Source of the DNA: Dryocosmus kuriphilus
Lineage: Eukaryota > Arthropoda > Insecta > Hymenoptera > Cynipidae
NCBI GenBank assembly: GCA_038277395.1
Contig: CM076196.1
Coordinates: forward strand, 32,505,935-32,569,934
DNA: 64,000 nucleotides
Reading direction: 5' to 3'
Part shown: one piece after another, positions 22,149 to 32,708 of the stretch
Layout: each line of letters starts with the position of its first letter
How positions within the stretch are numbered: position 1 is the stretch's first letter
The notes under the pieces: model-generated
What the model was told of the DNA's origin: nothing
Databases searched by the model: none
Seen by the model: the letters and a program-made list of their open reading frames with translations, nothing else
Program-made: the position numbers and the translations under genes

Positions 22149-24993
22149 CTACTTTTTTCTTCCAACCAACATACGTCTGCAAAGTTTCTGCTGAAAGCGA
22201 AATAATTCAGCACTAAGTACCTTGAGCTTCTCCAAATCCTCTCCTGGAAGTTCTTCTGTCTCCGGAAAGGCTGTCTCGGTCGAATCTTTCTCGAGTTGTT
22301 GATAAATAATTAAGTACTGATTTCCATATAACAATTCTTCCGATTCAAAATCTCTCTCAGGATACATTGTTGCAAACGGATTTCGTTCTAAACAGAAATA
22401 GTCAACAGACGTATCCAAAAGTTTGCACAAATCTTCATGATCTCTAAGAGCTCGATCTCTGTCCCCGCCGTTAAAACAAATGGAACATTCACTTTCTTCA
22501 AAGACAAAACCGTATCTTTCCAGATTTCTTTTGAAATTCCCAATTCGCTCTCGTGAAGATTAAGATTATATCCCACGACTAAATCAGGATGCTCGAAAGA
22601 TTCATTTTTTAAATATTCTTGATACTGCATAACATAAAATGCGGCTTCTATAATTGATCTCTGATTTTCAGTTTTATTGAAATTCTCTTGAAGATCGTAG
22701 TCAGCCTTGAGAACATTTGGCCCAATAAAAACAATCTTTAGGTGCTTTAAAACTTTTAACCATGATATGAGACAACACCAGATTTCGCTGAAACCGATTT
22801 CCGTGCCAACTGTTCCAATCACGTGAACTACGAGCGATACATTTTTGTCCAAACCAAGTTTCCGTATCGCAGAGACTAAAGTCAGTGGTCTAGTGCAAAA
22901 CTTTGAAAATTCAATCTTCTGGAAATCTGGGATATCTACTTTCCTACATTCGTCGTCGTTATCCTTGAAGTTTGCATCTAAGAAAACTTTCATGGAAGTG
23001 GGTAGGTCCTCTTCTATGTTGAAATCGAATGTCACTCGTACAAAGATTGGATCTATCATAGAGAGTTTACAAACCAGTGAAAAATCTTGGCAAAGTTTCT
23101 TGTGTTTCGAATTGTTCTTGTGTACTTTGCAGAGACAAACCTGCATTAAAAAAAAGTTTCTATTATTTAAAAACATATTTTAGCTGAGTCTATACATTTT
23201 TAATGATCTGTAGATTTCGAAGACTAAATTCATCTATTTGTTTTTTAATGCTTTTGTTTTATTATGCCTTTTTACTGTCATAGAATGACAGTTGATGCAC
23301 AATGTTTCCCTAACAAATGTCGTTATTTTTAAATGAACTTACCCCACATTCGCAGTGCTTCAGCACACTCAGATCGCTTTCATGGCAAACAAAGCAGGTT
23401 TTTGGAAACAGGAACATCTGCTTTTCATAATCGCGAATCTCTCTTCGGAGTTTTGTCTCTGCCTTCTTCACTAAGTCAATCTTTGCCAGGAACCAGGATT
23501 CCGAATCAGTATTTTTGAATTTATCAAAAAGATTTCGGTCCTTACTTTCAGTCAGCATTGCCAATATAACTTTACAAATTTCCTTGTGATCTTTTTCATG
23601 GTTAGATTGGTGAGTATCGCTGCAATAGAAAACCATTTTGCATCGATTACAAACTACTGGAGTATTTGTAGAACAACAAACTGGACAGTAGTTACTGTAA
23701 AAAAACTCTCGAGCGAAAATTTGTGGAACAACTTTCAACCTGCCGGGACCATCTCCAGATTTGATTGTAATCATAAAAAGATTTGAAGAGCAAAGTATGC
23801 CTTCAGAATCTACTCTATACCATAGAGATGCAAAGGCATTTCGTCCATCGAAACAAATTTCAAATTCTCCCATAGGAGCGATCAGTGATTCTTTCAAATA
23901 TCTTAAACCCGTCTCTGTGCGATTCGTGAACAATATCGGGACATTTAACTCTCTGCACTTTTATTAATTTGTTTCGCCATTCTAAAAGAGGCACGCATTC
24001 CCTTATAACAAAGACACACAAAAATGCAACGATATCTGGTTTCTGAAAACTCTTTTGCTTCGTATACTCAAGGTATGAGTAATCGGTACAGTGAACGAAA
24101 ATTTGTTTCTTGCTAGAACGACATTTTTTGCAGAGTCTAACCTGGGTATTGGCGATTTCCTCATTCACCACTTGGACAATCTTCAAAACTTTTAAATCCG
24201 GCAATAAATGTAAAAGAAGTTCCCACAATAGGTCATTATTTAGACGTTCACTGAATACCACGTGAATAACAATTTCAGAAGCAGGGAGACATTTTAATTG
24301 ATTTAAAGTATTAAAAAGTGTTAACGGTATGCTAAAATCAGTTGAGATAAAAAATTTCCACATATGACTCTCTGGAACGTCGTTCAAAGTTTTTCCATAC
24401 AGGTCCATATATTCGAACATCGATGAAGGTAGCTTTGAAGTTTTTTTTTTTGTGTGTGCGTCTAAGATCGACTTCTGCAATTCTTTTAGTCTAAGTTGTA
24501 TTTTCATAGGTGCGATCTTAATGCTCTTTTGCAATTCGATTTCGTATCCATGAATTTGTTTTATTGTCGAACACTCTTTGTCATGAATAGGACAGCTAGG
24601 ATGTTCCTTACAAAAGCTAGCAAAAGAGCAGCCAGGACAATTTTTTAATAAATCTTGCCTAACATCGTGACACACGAAACAAGCTCGTGGTAATTTTAGC
24701 AATCTCAATTCAGTTATCCTCATGTCACGACCCAATCTTTTTGCTACTTCTATAGTTAAAAGTTGTCGCTTTCGATCCCAGTCATACGCATCGAGGCCAC
24801 GTAGATTTTCAAAAAGGTGGGAGATTCCTTTTTCTTTTAATACAGATGATACTGCTTTACAGATTTCTTTGTGAACTGGCCAGTGCTCTTTTTGATGATC
24901 CGATCCACAATAAGATATCATCTGACAACGAGCGCACCTTTTTAATTTATCGGTGGCATAGCAGATCACACATTCATTTGGATAGAGCATCAT
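22149..24993 (-). CDS. Tandem MYND zinc finger / MSS51-like protein gene, two modules
   Basis: Read on the minus strand. Module 1 starts at MMLYPNECVICY (24993) and has a MYND finger CVICYATDKLKRCARC...HKEIC, a second Cys/His cluster CFVCHDVRQDLLKNC...HDKEC, then a region resembling the C-terminal domain of MSS51/ZMYND proteins, ending near GRNAFASLWYRVDSEG. It runs without a stop into module 2, with MYND CPVCCSTNTPVVCNRC...HKEIC, second cluster CFVCHESDLSVLKHCECG, and the same C-terminal domain ending ERNPFATMYPERDFESE. A GTAAGT donor at about 23343 and TTTTTAATGCAG acceptor at about 23141 define one phase-0 intron inside the second cluster. A splice acceptor at 25039-25041 suggests an upstream exon beyond 25038. 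Two one-base frame changes (about 23940 and 22463) interrupt it; either pseudogenisation or consensus errors. MYND fingers bind proteins; the function here is unknown. Confidence 0.7.
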
Positions 24994-25044
24994 CTTGCAA
25001 ACGATAAGCGTGCACAAGTATTTGAATATGTATAGTACCTGCAA

Positions 25045-25575
25045 ACAATTTTAAAGTTTTAAAAATTTGCATTACGCATTGCACAGAAGAGTTGTGAGCA
25101 TGCAAAGCATTCAATTTGTAACGGGTGCGGGGTGACAAATATTATACGCAGGGTATATTTTTTGAATACGGTCTACTTATTATATACTATATCTTTTAAT
25201 GAGGATTTCTGTAATGACTGTAAGCTGCCGTTTATTTTTCAGGGAATTTGCCTTGAGAGGCAGCTCTCAATTGCATTGAGAGCCCTCTGCATCATCCCCA
25301 CTTTTTAGGATATTTTATCGTCTGCTCAGGACGATTACATAAATTAATCCAAAAGATAGCGATTTGATCGGGTGATCTGACTTTTGTATTGTTTATGTAT
25401 GGATCTGCAGCAGAATTAGCGGAAGATTTGGTGTTTTTTGGTTCATTTTTTCATTAATATTGTCGAAAATAATGATTTTTAGTGACAACAGTGATTTTTA
25501 AAACATTTGTGAAAGATTTTGTAATGTGATCTAAGTGGAAATCTAAAAATAATAGGGCGTAAATGCATTTACTCC
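25045..25575. other. Upstream region of the MYND gene, nothing recognised
   Basis: Could hold an upstream exon or promoter of the MYND gene on the minus strand. I see no convincing coding sequence or TATA-initiator pair. Confidence 0.3.
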
Positions 25576-25579
25576 TGGC

Positions 25580-25925
25580 TGTTCTTACCTTACTAACAGC
25601 AAATATTGAGGCAATATTGCGACGGCCGTTTTTGGCAACATTCGCTTATTGTTTTTAACAACAGGTATGTGGGAAATCTTAGGGGAGATAGGTAAAAATG
25701 TTTTTTTTTTTTTAATAATATGGATCTATATACAATATAGTATACTAGGGGCACTCAAAAACCCAAGAATGGCATCCATTTTTACCTATCTCTTACAGTT
25801 TACGAGATATTTGTTGTTAAAAAAAATAAAAATTTCAGCAGCCGAATGTTGCCAAAAACGGCCATCGCAATATTGCCTCAATATGGATGCAATATTGAGG
25901 CAATATTGGGTGCTAGTAGGGTAAG
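25580..25925. mobile_element. Small inverted-repeat element (MITE-like)
   Basis: About 140 bp at 25580-25720 (CTTACCTTACTA, GCAATATTGCGACGGCCG, TTTTTGGCAACATTCG) pair with the inverted 25780-25925. The right side has a short extra duplication of TCAATAT...GCAATATTGAGGCAATATTG. No coding capacity. Confidence 0.7.
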
Positions 25926-25975
25926 GATATGATATTGCACTGAATTGTTTGGGACACACTAGAACGGTCTACTGG

Positions 25976-28900
25976 AGATCAGTTGCACTACCCCCCCCCC
26001 CCCCCCCCCCCCCCCCTAATAATTCGAGACTCCCTCATACCCAAAGTTATTGCGCTCAAAATGCGCCATAAATGAAAAATTTTGCGCCACAAAGCCTTAG
26101 AAGATACAGGCGAGGTTACGTGCGGGGGGCTGGCGACACGGTAGCCCCCCCCCCCCCCCCAATGATGCAAACAGATTCTCTGCTGCATGATCCTGAAGAA
26201 CTTCAAATGCGCTAATATCCACCACAAATTAAAAGTTTTGCGCCACACTGTAAAACGAGATATTCACAATCAAAATGGAAGGGGGGGGGGGGCTGGTGCA
26301 ATTTTCCTCAAATACAAATATTTTCCAAAACCCATTCACACTATTCTGATTAATTTTAAATGCGCTCATATGCGCCACTAATAAAAAGTTTTGCGCCAAT
26401 TATTTTATATTTATTATACTTCCGTGGGGGGCTAGCGCAACGCAGGGGTTAAACACATCACGTTGAATGGAAAATTATTGTTCAAAATAGAAAATCTATT
26501 GTTTTCAAATGCGCTCATATGCGCCGAAAACTTTTTTCTCATATCTCGAAAATTGCACGAGCTATCAACTTATTAACCCCTTCTTAAATGGTGAGTATTA
26601 AGGAAATTATTCTCGTACAATATTTAAATAGAATACGGTGTTTCCCAATGGATTTCAAATGCGCGCTTATGCGCCACCCTGAAAAATTAATTTATAATAC
26701 TAGCTCCATATTATTCTTTTAATCCTTAAAGCTCAACTTGTTTATTTTTTACTCCAAGTAAGTTTTGCGCTCTCAGAAACCGCGCTTCAACCGTGATAAA
26801 TTCCAGAAAATTAATATGTGTCGTTATATAATTTTAATTAAGGTCTCAAACTAAAAGTAAATTGGGGTGGCAGAGTGCGCGAAGGTTTAGTGTACGTGCA
26901 GCAGCCGCCCAAAGTAGACTCAGAAAAAACAGTAAGTGTTTATTTCAAGCAGTATTGTTTTATTTCAAGACTTTAATAAGAAATTTGTACGCAAAAATAT
27001 TAGAATTACGTTAGTTATTAATTTTTTAGTACAAATCATACTTTTTGTTTTTTTTTAAACTGTAATTTTTTCAACATATATAAAATAAAGAAATGTCTTT
27101 AAAAACTATTTTACGTTAAACAAGACTTTTTAAACTATATTTGATAATTTTTCGTAGTAAAATACTTATTACCGGCTGAACAAACCAAGTTTGAACACGT
27201 TTGGGTACTAAGTACCCGATTTGCAATTTACATTATTTTCTGGCCTTCACTTTAAGAGTTAAGGGTGTTACGATATATCCGTGTATGTTTCGCTTTTTCA
27301 AAAAATATTTTTTATGGATTTAAAGTTTCTCAAAAATCCCACTGCACATTTTGATGAAAAAAATTTGTGATTTGAAATTGTTTAAACAATGTTTGTTGAA
27401 ACAAATTGTTTAAAAATGCGGGAAAGGGAAAAGATAAAAGCCCCATTCGATTCTGGTGTAAGAATTTCATAAAGAGAATACATTGGACTTTGTTTGGTCG
27501 AATCCAATTGGTGGTGATATATAAAAAAGCTGTAATTGTTTATTTATATACTAACTCACCAATTAATTACTTTGAAATTTTGTATAAAGCATAAACTTGA
27601 TATACATTTTTTCGAAGTATCGAACAGCATTTCCGTATCTCGTGTTTATAGACCATTTGTTTAAACAATTTCAAAACGTTTTTGTTTCTGATAAGCCTTC
27701 TATTAGTTTGTATGCTATTAGAAATGAAGGCAACGAAGCCTGAGACAACAATAGAAACAACAAAAAAATGTAGATAGACGTGCACAATTTTTTCCGCAGT
27801 CGATTGTCCATCAAATTTAGAATGTTTTTTTTTTGTGATGAGTATTTGAATTTTGAGAAGGTTTTTTTGCTTTTCTGAACCAATTTCTGTCGTGGTGGCT
27901 TCGCCGCGACACCCTTCATTTTCTTTCCTCTGACCTTCCGCAAATTATATCTCCGATTTGTGTTTTTAAAGAACTTATCTTAAAGGAACATATATTTTGT
28001 AAAATTCTACACTCGAAAGCAAAGAATCATCAATATATTTGGATGGATATAAACAGGTGTAAAGAAACTTGTTAATATTTGGCTTTGAAAGTAATTTTTA
28101 TTTTATACGTAAAACATAAATTTTCTACACTTCCTCTACAGTGTATAAAAATAGGTTGACTACATAACTTCAAACACATCATCAAGGTGAGCTGGTCATT
28201 GCATGCTTCCTAAACAATATTAATTAATTAATATTACGTCGAGTACATAATAATTTTGAATGCTCACTTTTTAGACGGATCGCAGTGTTTTTTTTTCTGT
28301 CTGGTCGAACTTCTCCCTTCGATTATTTTTTCGTAGGCAAAATGCCACGAGGTTAGATTAAACAGACAGTACTTTGGATGGATTTTCGAAGCCTAAAAAT
28401 CCTCTTAGATAATACGTTTTTTTATTTACTTCTAGCGTACCAGGTATAACTTCTACGATCTCTAAGATGTTTTTGTGTGTGCGTTTTTCGCATTAACCAG
28501 TTTCGACAAACAAAGTCCAATGTATTCTCCTTATGAAATTCTTACACCAGAATCGAATGGGGCTTTTATCTTTTCCCTTTCCCGCATTTTAAAACAATTT
28601 GCTTCAACAAACATTGTTTAAACAATTTCAAATCACAAATTTTTTTTATCAAAATATGCAGTGGGATTTTTGAGAAACTTTAAATCAATAAAGAATATTT
28701 TTTGAAAAAGCGAAACATACACGGATATATCGTAACACCCTTAACTCTTAAAGTGAAGGCCAGAAAATAATGTAAATTTCAAATCGGGTACTTACTACCC
28801 AAACGTGTTCAAACTTGGTTTGTTCAGCCGGTAATAAGTATTTTAATACGAAAAATTATCAAATATAGTTTAAAAAGTCTTGTTTAAAGTAAAATAGTTT

Positions 28901-30008
28901 TTAAAGACATTTCTTTATTTTATATATGTTGAAAAAATTACAGTTTAAAAAAAACAAAAAGTATGATTTGTACTAAAAAATTAATAACTAACGTAATTCT
29001 AATATTTTTACATACAAATTTCTGAATAAACTCTTGAAATAAAACAATACTGCTTGAAATCAACACTTACTGTTTTTTCTGAGTCTACTTTGAGCGGCTG
29101 CTGCACGTACACTAAACCTTCGCGCACTATGCTACTCCAATTTACTTTTAGTTTGAGACCTTAATTAAAATTATATAACGACACATACTAAATTTTCTCG
29201 AATTTATCACGGTTGAAGCGCGGTTTCTGAGAGCGCAAAACTTACTTGGAGTAAAAAAATAAATAAGTTGAGCTTTAAGGATTAAAAGAATAATATGGAG
29301 TTAGTATTTTAAATTAATTTTTCAGGGTGGCGCATAAGCGTGCAATTGAAATCCTTCAAGGTAGTGTCATCAGCATGTTTTTTAAAATGAATACTTATAT
29401 TTGACTATGCGAGGGTAGCCCGCGTTCGAGATAGGGTCAGGCAGGGAGGTTGATTAGGGTATTTTCATGATTTTCACGGTGGCGATAAGAGCGCATTTGA
29501 AATCAATTGGGAAACACCGTATTCTATTTAAATATTGTACGAGAATAATTATTTCCTTAATATTCACCATTTAAGAAGGGGTTAATAAGTTGATAGCTCG
29601 TGCAATTTTCAAGATATGAGGAAAAAGTTTTCGACGCATATGAGCGCATTTGAAAACAATAGATTTTCTATTTTGAACAATAAGTTTCCATGCAACGTGA
29701 TGTGTTTAACCCCTGCGTTGCGCTAGCCCCCCACGGAAGTATAATGAATATAAAATAATTGGCGCAAAACTTTTTATTAGTGGCGCATATGAGCGCATTT
29801 AAAATTAATCAGAATAGTGTGAATGGGTTTTGGAAAATATTTTTATTTGAGGAAAATTGCGCCAGCCCCCCCCCCCCTCCCATTTTGATTTTGAATATCT
29901 CGTTTTACAGTGTGGCGTAAAACTTTTAATTTATGGCGCATATTAGCGCATTTGAAGTTCTTCAGGATCATGTAGCAGAAAATCTGTTTGCGTCATTGGG
30001 GGAGGCTA
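25976..30008. mobile_element. Long-terminal-inverted-repeat transposon, left 4.03 kb (split by the Polinton)
   Basis: The left arm 25976-27498 pairs with 28507-30008, and the right arm continues at 46436-46613 beyond the Polinton. Ends are AGATCAGTTGCAC and AGGTCAGTTGCAC (inverse), with 9-bp direct repeats GTCTACTGG at 25967-25975 and 46614-46622. Arms of about 1.6 kb and a 9-bp duplication recall Mutator-like elements, but no transposase is visible, so the superfamily is inference. Each arm carries poly(C)/poly(G) tracts (26 C at 25991-26016) and a motif AAATGCGCTCATATGCGCC repeated about every 150 bp. The 1-kb centre 27499-28506 has only small unrecognised frames. Confidence 0.8.
27671..27919 (-). 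CDS. Unrecognised small frame in the transposon centre
   Basis: A basic N-terminal part (KGVAAKPPRQKLVQKSKK) is followed by a hydrophobic segment (SIYIFLLFLLLSQASLPSFLIAY). The first ATG on the minus strand is at 27919. No family is recognised. A second frame follows at 27567-27785. It could be a remnant of a protein gene of the element or chance. Confidence 0.2.
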   Translation of the reverse strand: MKGVAAKPPRQKLVQKSKKTFSKFKYSSQKKNILNLMDNRLRKKLCTSIYIFLLFLLLSQASLPSFLIAYKLIEGLSETKTF

Positions 30009-30778
30009 GTAGTATAGCAAAGGGGCTACGGCACCACCACGACAAGCTTCACGTTGCCGCCGACAGATGGCGCCACTACTCCCTCAGTGGTGTGTGTCCA
30101 TGCTAAATATCGACAGTCGGTATTACCCTCGGTCGGTAAGGTAGGGTTTCTGGATCTATTAGAAACATGGCAGTTTGTTACCATCAGTCGGTAAGGTAGA
30201 AATCTGTGGCAGTTTATTACCATCAGTCGGTAAGGTAGAAATCTGTGGTAGTTTGTTACCATCAGTCGGTAAGGCAGAAATCTGTGACAGTTTGTTACCA
30301 TCAGTCGGTAAGGCAGAAATCTTTCACTTGTGAAATAAGCTATTTAACGTTAGTCGGTAAGGTAGGGTTCTGTTCCAGACTATATACCTCGAGAATTGAC
30401 GTGGTTCATGTCCGTGCTAAGCTTATTTTAGTACGCAATATCTAGAGGCATGAAATCACCACCCTTACCCCTTCTCTCTCTCACCCATAAGCAATTAGAA
30501 ATGCAGTCAAGGTTATGTAATGGAATTTACATCTCTCTCTCTCCTACACATATTGTAGGTGACGTATTATGGGGATTCCCGAGAACTCGACAAGTTTCGA
30601 CAAGCATCGACAAGTTTCAATATGTAATTTTTTTTCGACATGAAGGTAAAGAGTTAATAAAATACTTACCTGTAAAGTCTCTATCCATCGCAGTGTGTGA
30701 AATCCATCGTTGTTGTTGTTGTTTGAAGGACCGAAGCGGAAAATGTGCAACTTTTCCATAAATTAAAACTAAGTAAAT
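30009..30778. repeat. Polinton left terminal inverted repeat
   Basis: Near-identical inverse of 45650-46429. It contains six GTCGGTAAGG-centred direct repeats spaced about 39 bp apart (30122-30360), a (CT)n tract and CGACAAGTTT repeats near the inner edge. The inner limit is approximate. Confidence 0.9.
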
Positions 30779-31058
30779 TAAGGTAATGCAAAGCGGAAAA
30801 AAATTAACAGTATCCCATCGATGTTTCAGCGTAAAAATTCAACCCATCGATGTGCTGAAAAATCAATCGTTGAAATTTGTGCAAAGCGGAAAGAAACGCA
30901 TTTTCTCTCTCTTATCCATAAATTAAGGTAAAAAACGTCAGACTCACTTTTCTTATCTATAAACTAAAATTATTAAGTAATAAGTACACACAGGCAGTTT
31001 ATATGTGAATGTTATAATTTATTATTCACACATCAAGCTTTCTCAATACAAAGCTCTT
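30779..31058. other. Subterminal Polinton region, no gene
   Basis: Holds two related segments (CCCATCGATGTTTCAGCG and CCCATCGATGTGCTGAAA). On the minus strand an AATAAA near 31020 is a likely poly(A) signal for the neighbouring gene. No coding region. Confidence 0.45.
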
Positions 31059-31376
31059 TCATTTAGCATAATCAAATTCAAAAAGATTGTATTTTCCACC
31101 AAAGTAGCAGAAAGAGAGTTTCTTAGCCTGGACCGCTACTTCCATCTTCTCGAACGTATCCATACAGGCTGGATCCTCAAAAATCTTATTTATTCTGCTC
31201 GGCAAGTAGACTGTGATCTCATTCTCCAACTCGGCCACGAATTTTGTGCCATATTTCGTTTGAAGTTTGATGATTTTGGTAACAGCATACTTCTTCTTCA
31301 CTATCAGGTCAGATAATGATTTCACTGGTAAGAACCCTTCCAAACGGCCAACTTTGTTAATAGCACTGAGATCCAT
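31059..31376 (-). CDS. Small conserved Polinton protein, possible OB-fold DNA-binding protein
   Basis: About 105 residues from ATG 31376 (MDLSAINKVGRLEG). The open frame extends upstream to 31679, but a TATA box at 31465-31472 with a TCAGTC initiator about 29 bp downstream puts the transcript start between, so 31376 is the likely start. Pattern: a basic VKKKYAVTKIIKLQTKYGTK strand-turn-strand, then VELENEITVYLPSRI, ending in CYFGGKYNLFEFDYAK. Alternating strands with KYG and YLPSR resemble small OB-fold-like proteins found beside PolB in arthropod Polintons; single-stranded DNA binding is inference. It shares its promoter region with PolB, which suggests an early or replication role. Confidence 0.65.
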   Translation of the reverse strand: MDLSAINKVGRLEGFLPVKSLSDLIVKKKYAVTKIIKLQTKYGTKFVAELENEITVYLPSRINKIFEDPACMDTFEKMEVAVQAKKLSFCYFGGKYNLFEFDYAK

Positions 31377-31464
31377 CTTCTTCTCTGGGTAATTAATTAA
31401 TTGTGAGTAGACGCTACACTCAGTATGTTCAATGACAGACTGAAGCCTCTGCAATTCGATGCTG

Positions 31465-31472
31465 CTTTTATA
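31465..31472 (-). promoter_or_regulatory. TATA box of the OB-fold-like gene
   Basis: On the minus strand TATAAAAG is followed about 29 bp later by TCAGTC, an arthropod initiator. The ATG lies about 65 bp further on. Confidence 0.7.
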
Positions 31473-31502
31473 GACTAGTACCCCCACTCTACCTACCTTC
31501 GA

Positions 31503-32108
31503 GAATGTTTTAGAAGCTCGACGTGTTTCGACAAGTTTCGACACGATGACGCAACGATTTTTCGCGCCAGAATGTTCTAGAATCAACAAGATGATGCAGG
31601 TTTCGACAAGCTTCGACACGTTTAAACAAGATGATGCACGTTTCGACAAGTTTCGACAAGTTTCAGCAAGATGATGCAATGTTGCGCAATATGATGTAAC
31701 GATTTTTCCCGCCAGAATGTTCTAGAAGGTTAGATTGCACAACGTTGCGCAAGATGATGCAATGTTGTGCAATATGGTGTAACGATTTTTCCCGCCAGAA
31801 TGTTCTAGAACGTTAGATTGCGCAACGTTGCGCAAGATGATGCAATGTTGCGCAATATGGTGTAACGATTTTTCCCGCCAGAATGTTCTAGAAGGTTAGA
31901 TTGCACAACGTTGCGCAAGATGATGCAATGTTGCGCAATATGGTGTAACGATTTTTCCCGCCAGAATGTTCTAGAAGGTTAGGTTGCACAACGTTGCGCA
32001 AGATGATGCAATGTTGCGCAATATGGTGTAACGATTTTTCCCGCCAGAATGTTCTAGAAGGTTAGATTGAGCAACGTTGCGCAAGATGATGCAACGTGTT
32101 CTCGAAGA
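31503..32108. promoter_or_regulatory. Heat-shock-element array in the bidirectional Polinton promoter
   Basis: GAATGTTCTAGAA, a perfect GAAnnTTCnnGAA heat-shock element, occurs at 31570-31582, 31715-31727, 31798-31810, 31881-31893, 31964-31976 and 32047-32059. A one-mismatch copy lies at 31503-31515, and a TTCTCGAAGAATC variant sits near 32099-32111, directly upstream of the PolB TATA box. The last five perfect copies are spaced exactly 83 bp, because they lie in an 83-bp tandem repeat that also contains the palindrome TTGCGCAA and CCCGCC. The array lies between two divergent TATA promoters. Trimeric GAA-type arrays are the known binding site of heat-shock factor; use by this element is inference. 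Confidence 0.8.
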
Positions 32109-32130
32109 ATCTGGTGGGGGAGAGGTGTTC

Positions 32131-32165
32131 TATAAAAGTGCGAGCGGAGTGGAGTGCCGTCAGTT
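32131..32165 (+). promoter_or_regulatory. PolB core promoter (TATA plus initiator)
   Basis: TATAAAAG at 32131-32138 and TCAGTT at 32160-32165, spacing 29 bp. This is the canonical arthropod TATA-initiator arrangement, directly downstream of the heat-shock-element array. Confidence 0.75.
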
Positions 32166-32708
32166 CAGCGTTGTCTGTTAACTGTGTCACATTGAGCGAC
32201 GAAAATCTCCAGTGCAGCTTTTTGTGAATTTTACTATTGACTGGTGAAATAATCTAAAGACAAAGCGAAAAGTGCATAACTGCAGTTTCTTATGGACCAG
32301 AAGTGCAGTTTGTGTTATGGACTTTAAAAGGAAAAATAGTGATTGGTGAAATAAGGATATTGCATTTAAAGACAAAGTGAAAAGTGCATAACTGTAGTTC
32401 CTTATGGACTAGAAGTGCAGTTTGTTTTATGGACTTTACTAGTATTATGGACTTTGAAAGGAAGAATAGTGAGCGGTTAAATAAGGATATTGCATTTAAA
32501 GACAAAGTGGAAAGTGCATAACTGCAGTTTCTTATGGACTGTTGAAAGAAACCAGAAGTGTACTTTGTGTTATAGACTTTTATATATATTGTGACTTTAA
32601 AGACATTATTGAGAGTGACTTTACCATTAAGAAAATCTCCAGTGCAGTTCTTCTTTGACCGATATTTTTTTTTTCTTATCTGCGAATAAAAAAAAAAACT
32701 CCGTCAAA
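32166..32708 (+). repeat. PolB 5' leader with three degenerate tandem repeats
   Basis: The transcribed leader contains about three copies (near 32270, 32385 and 32510) of a 110-130 bp unit with AAAGTGCATAACTGCAGTTTC, GACCAGAAGTGCAG and AAGGATATTGCATTTAAAG. It ends in a T-rich then A-rich tract just before the first PolB ATG at 32709. Confidence 0.65.

Noticed and set aside
30026..30445. Open frames inside the Polinton terminal repeats (also 45991-46410)
   Set aside because: They translate the 39-bp tandem repeat (HRFLPYRLM repeated) and appear in both termini; no gene-like features.
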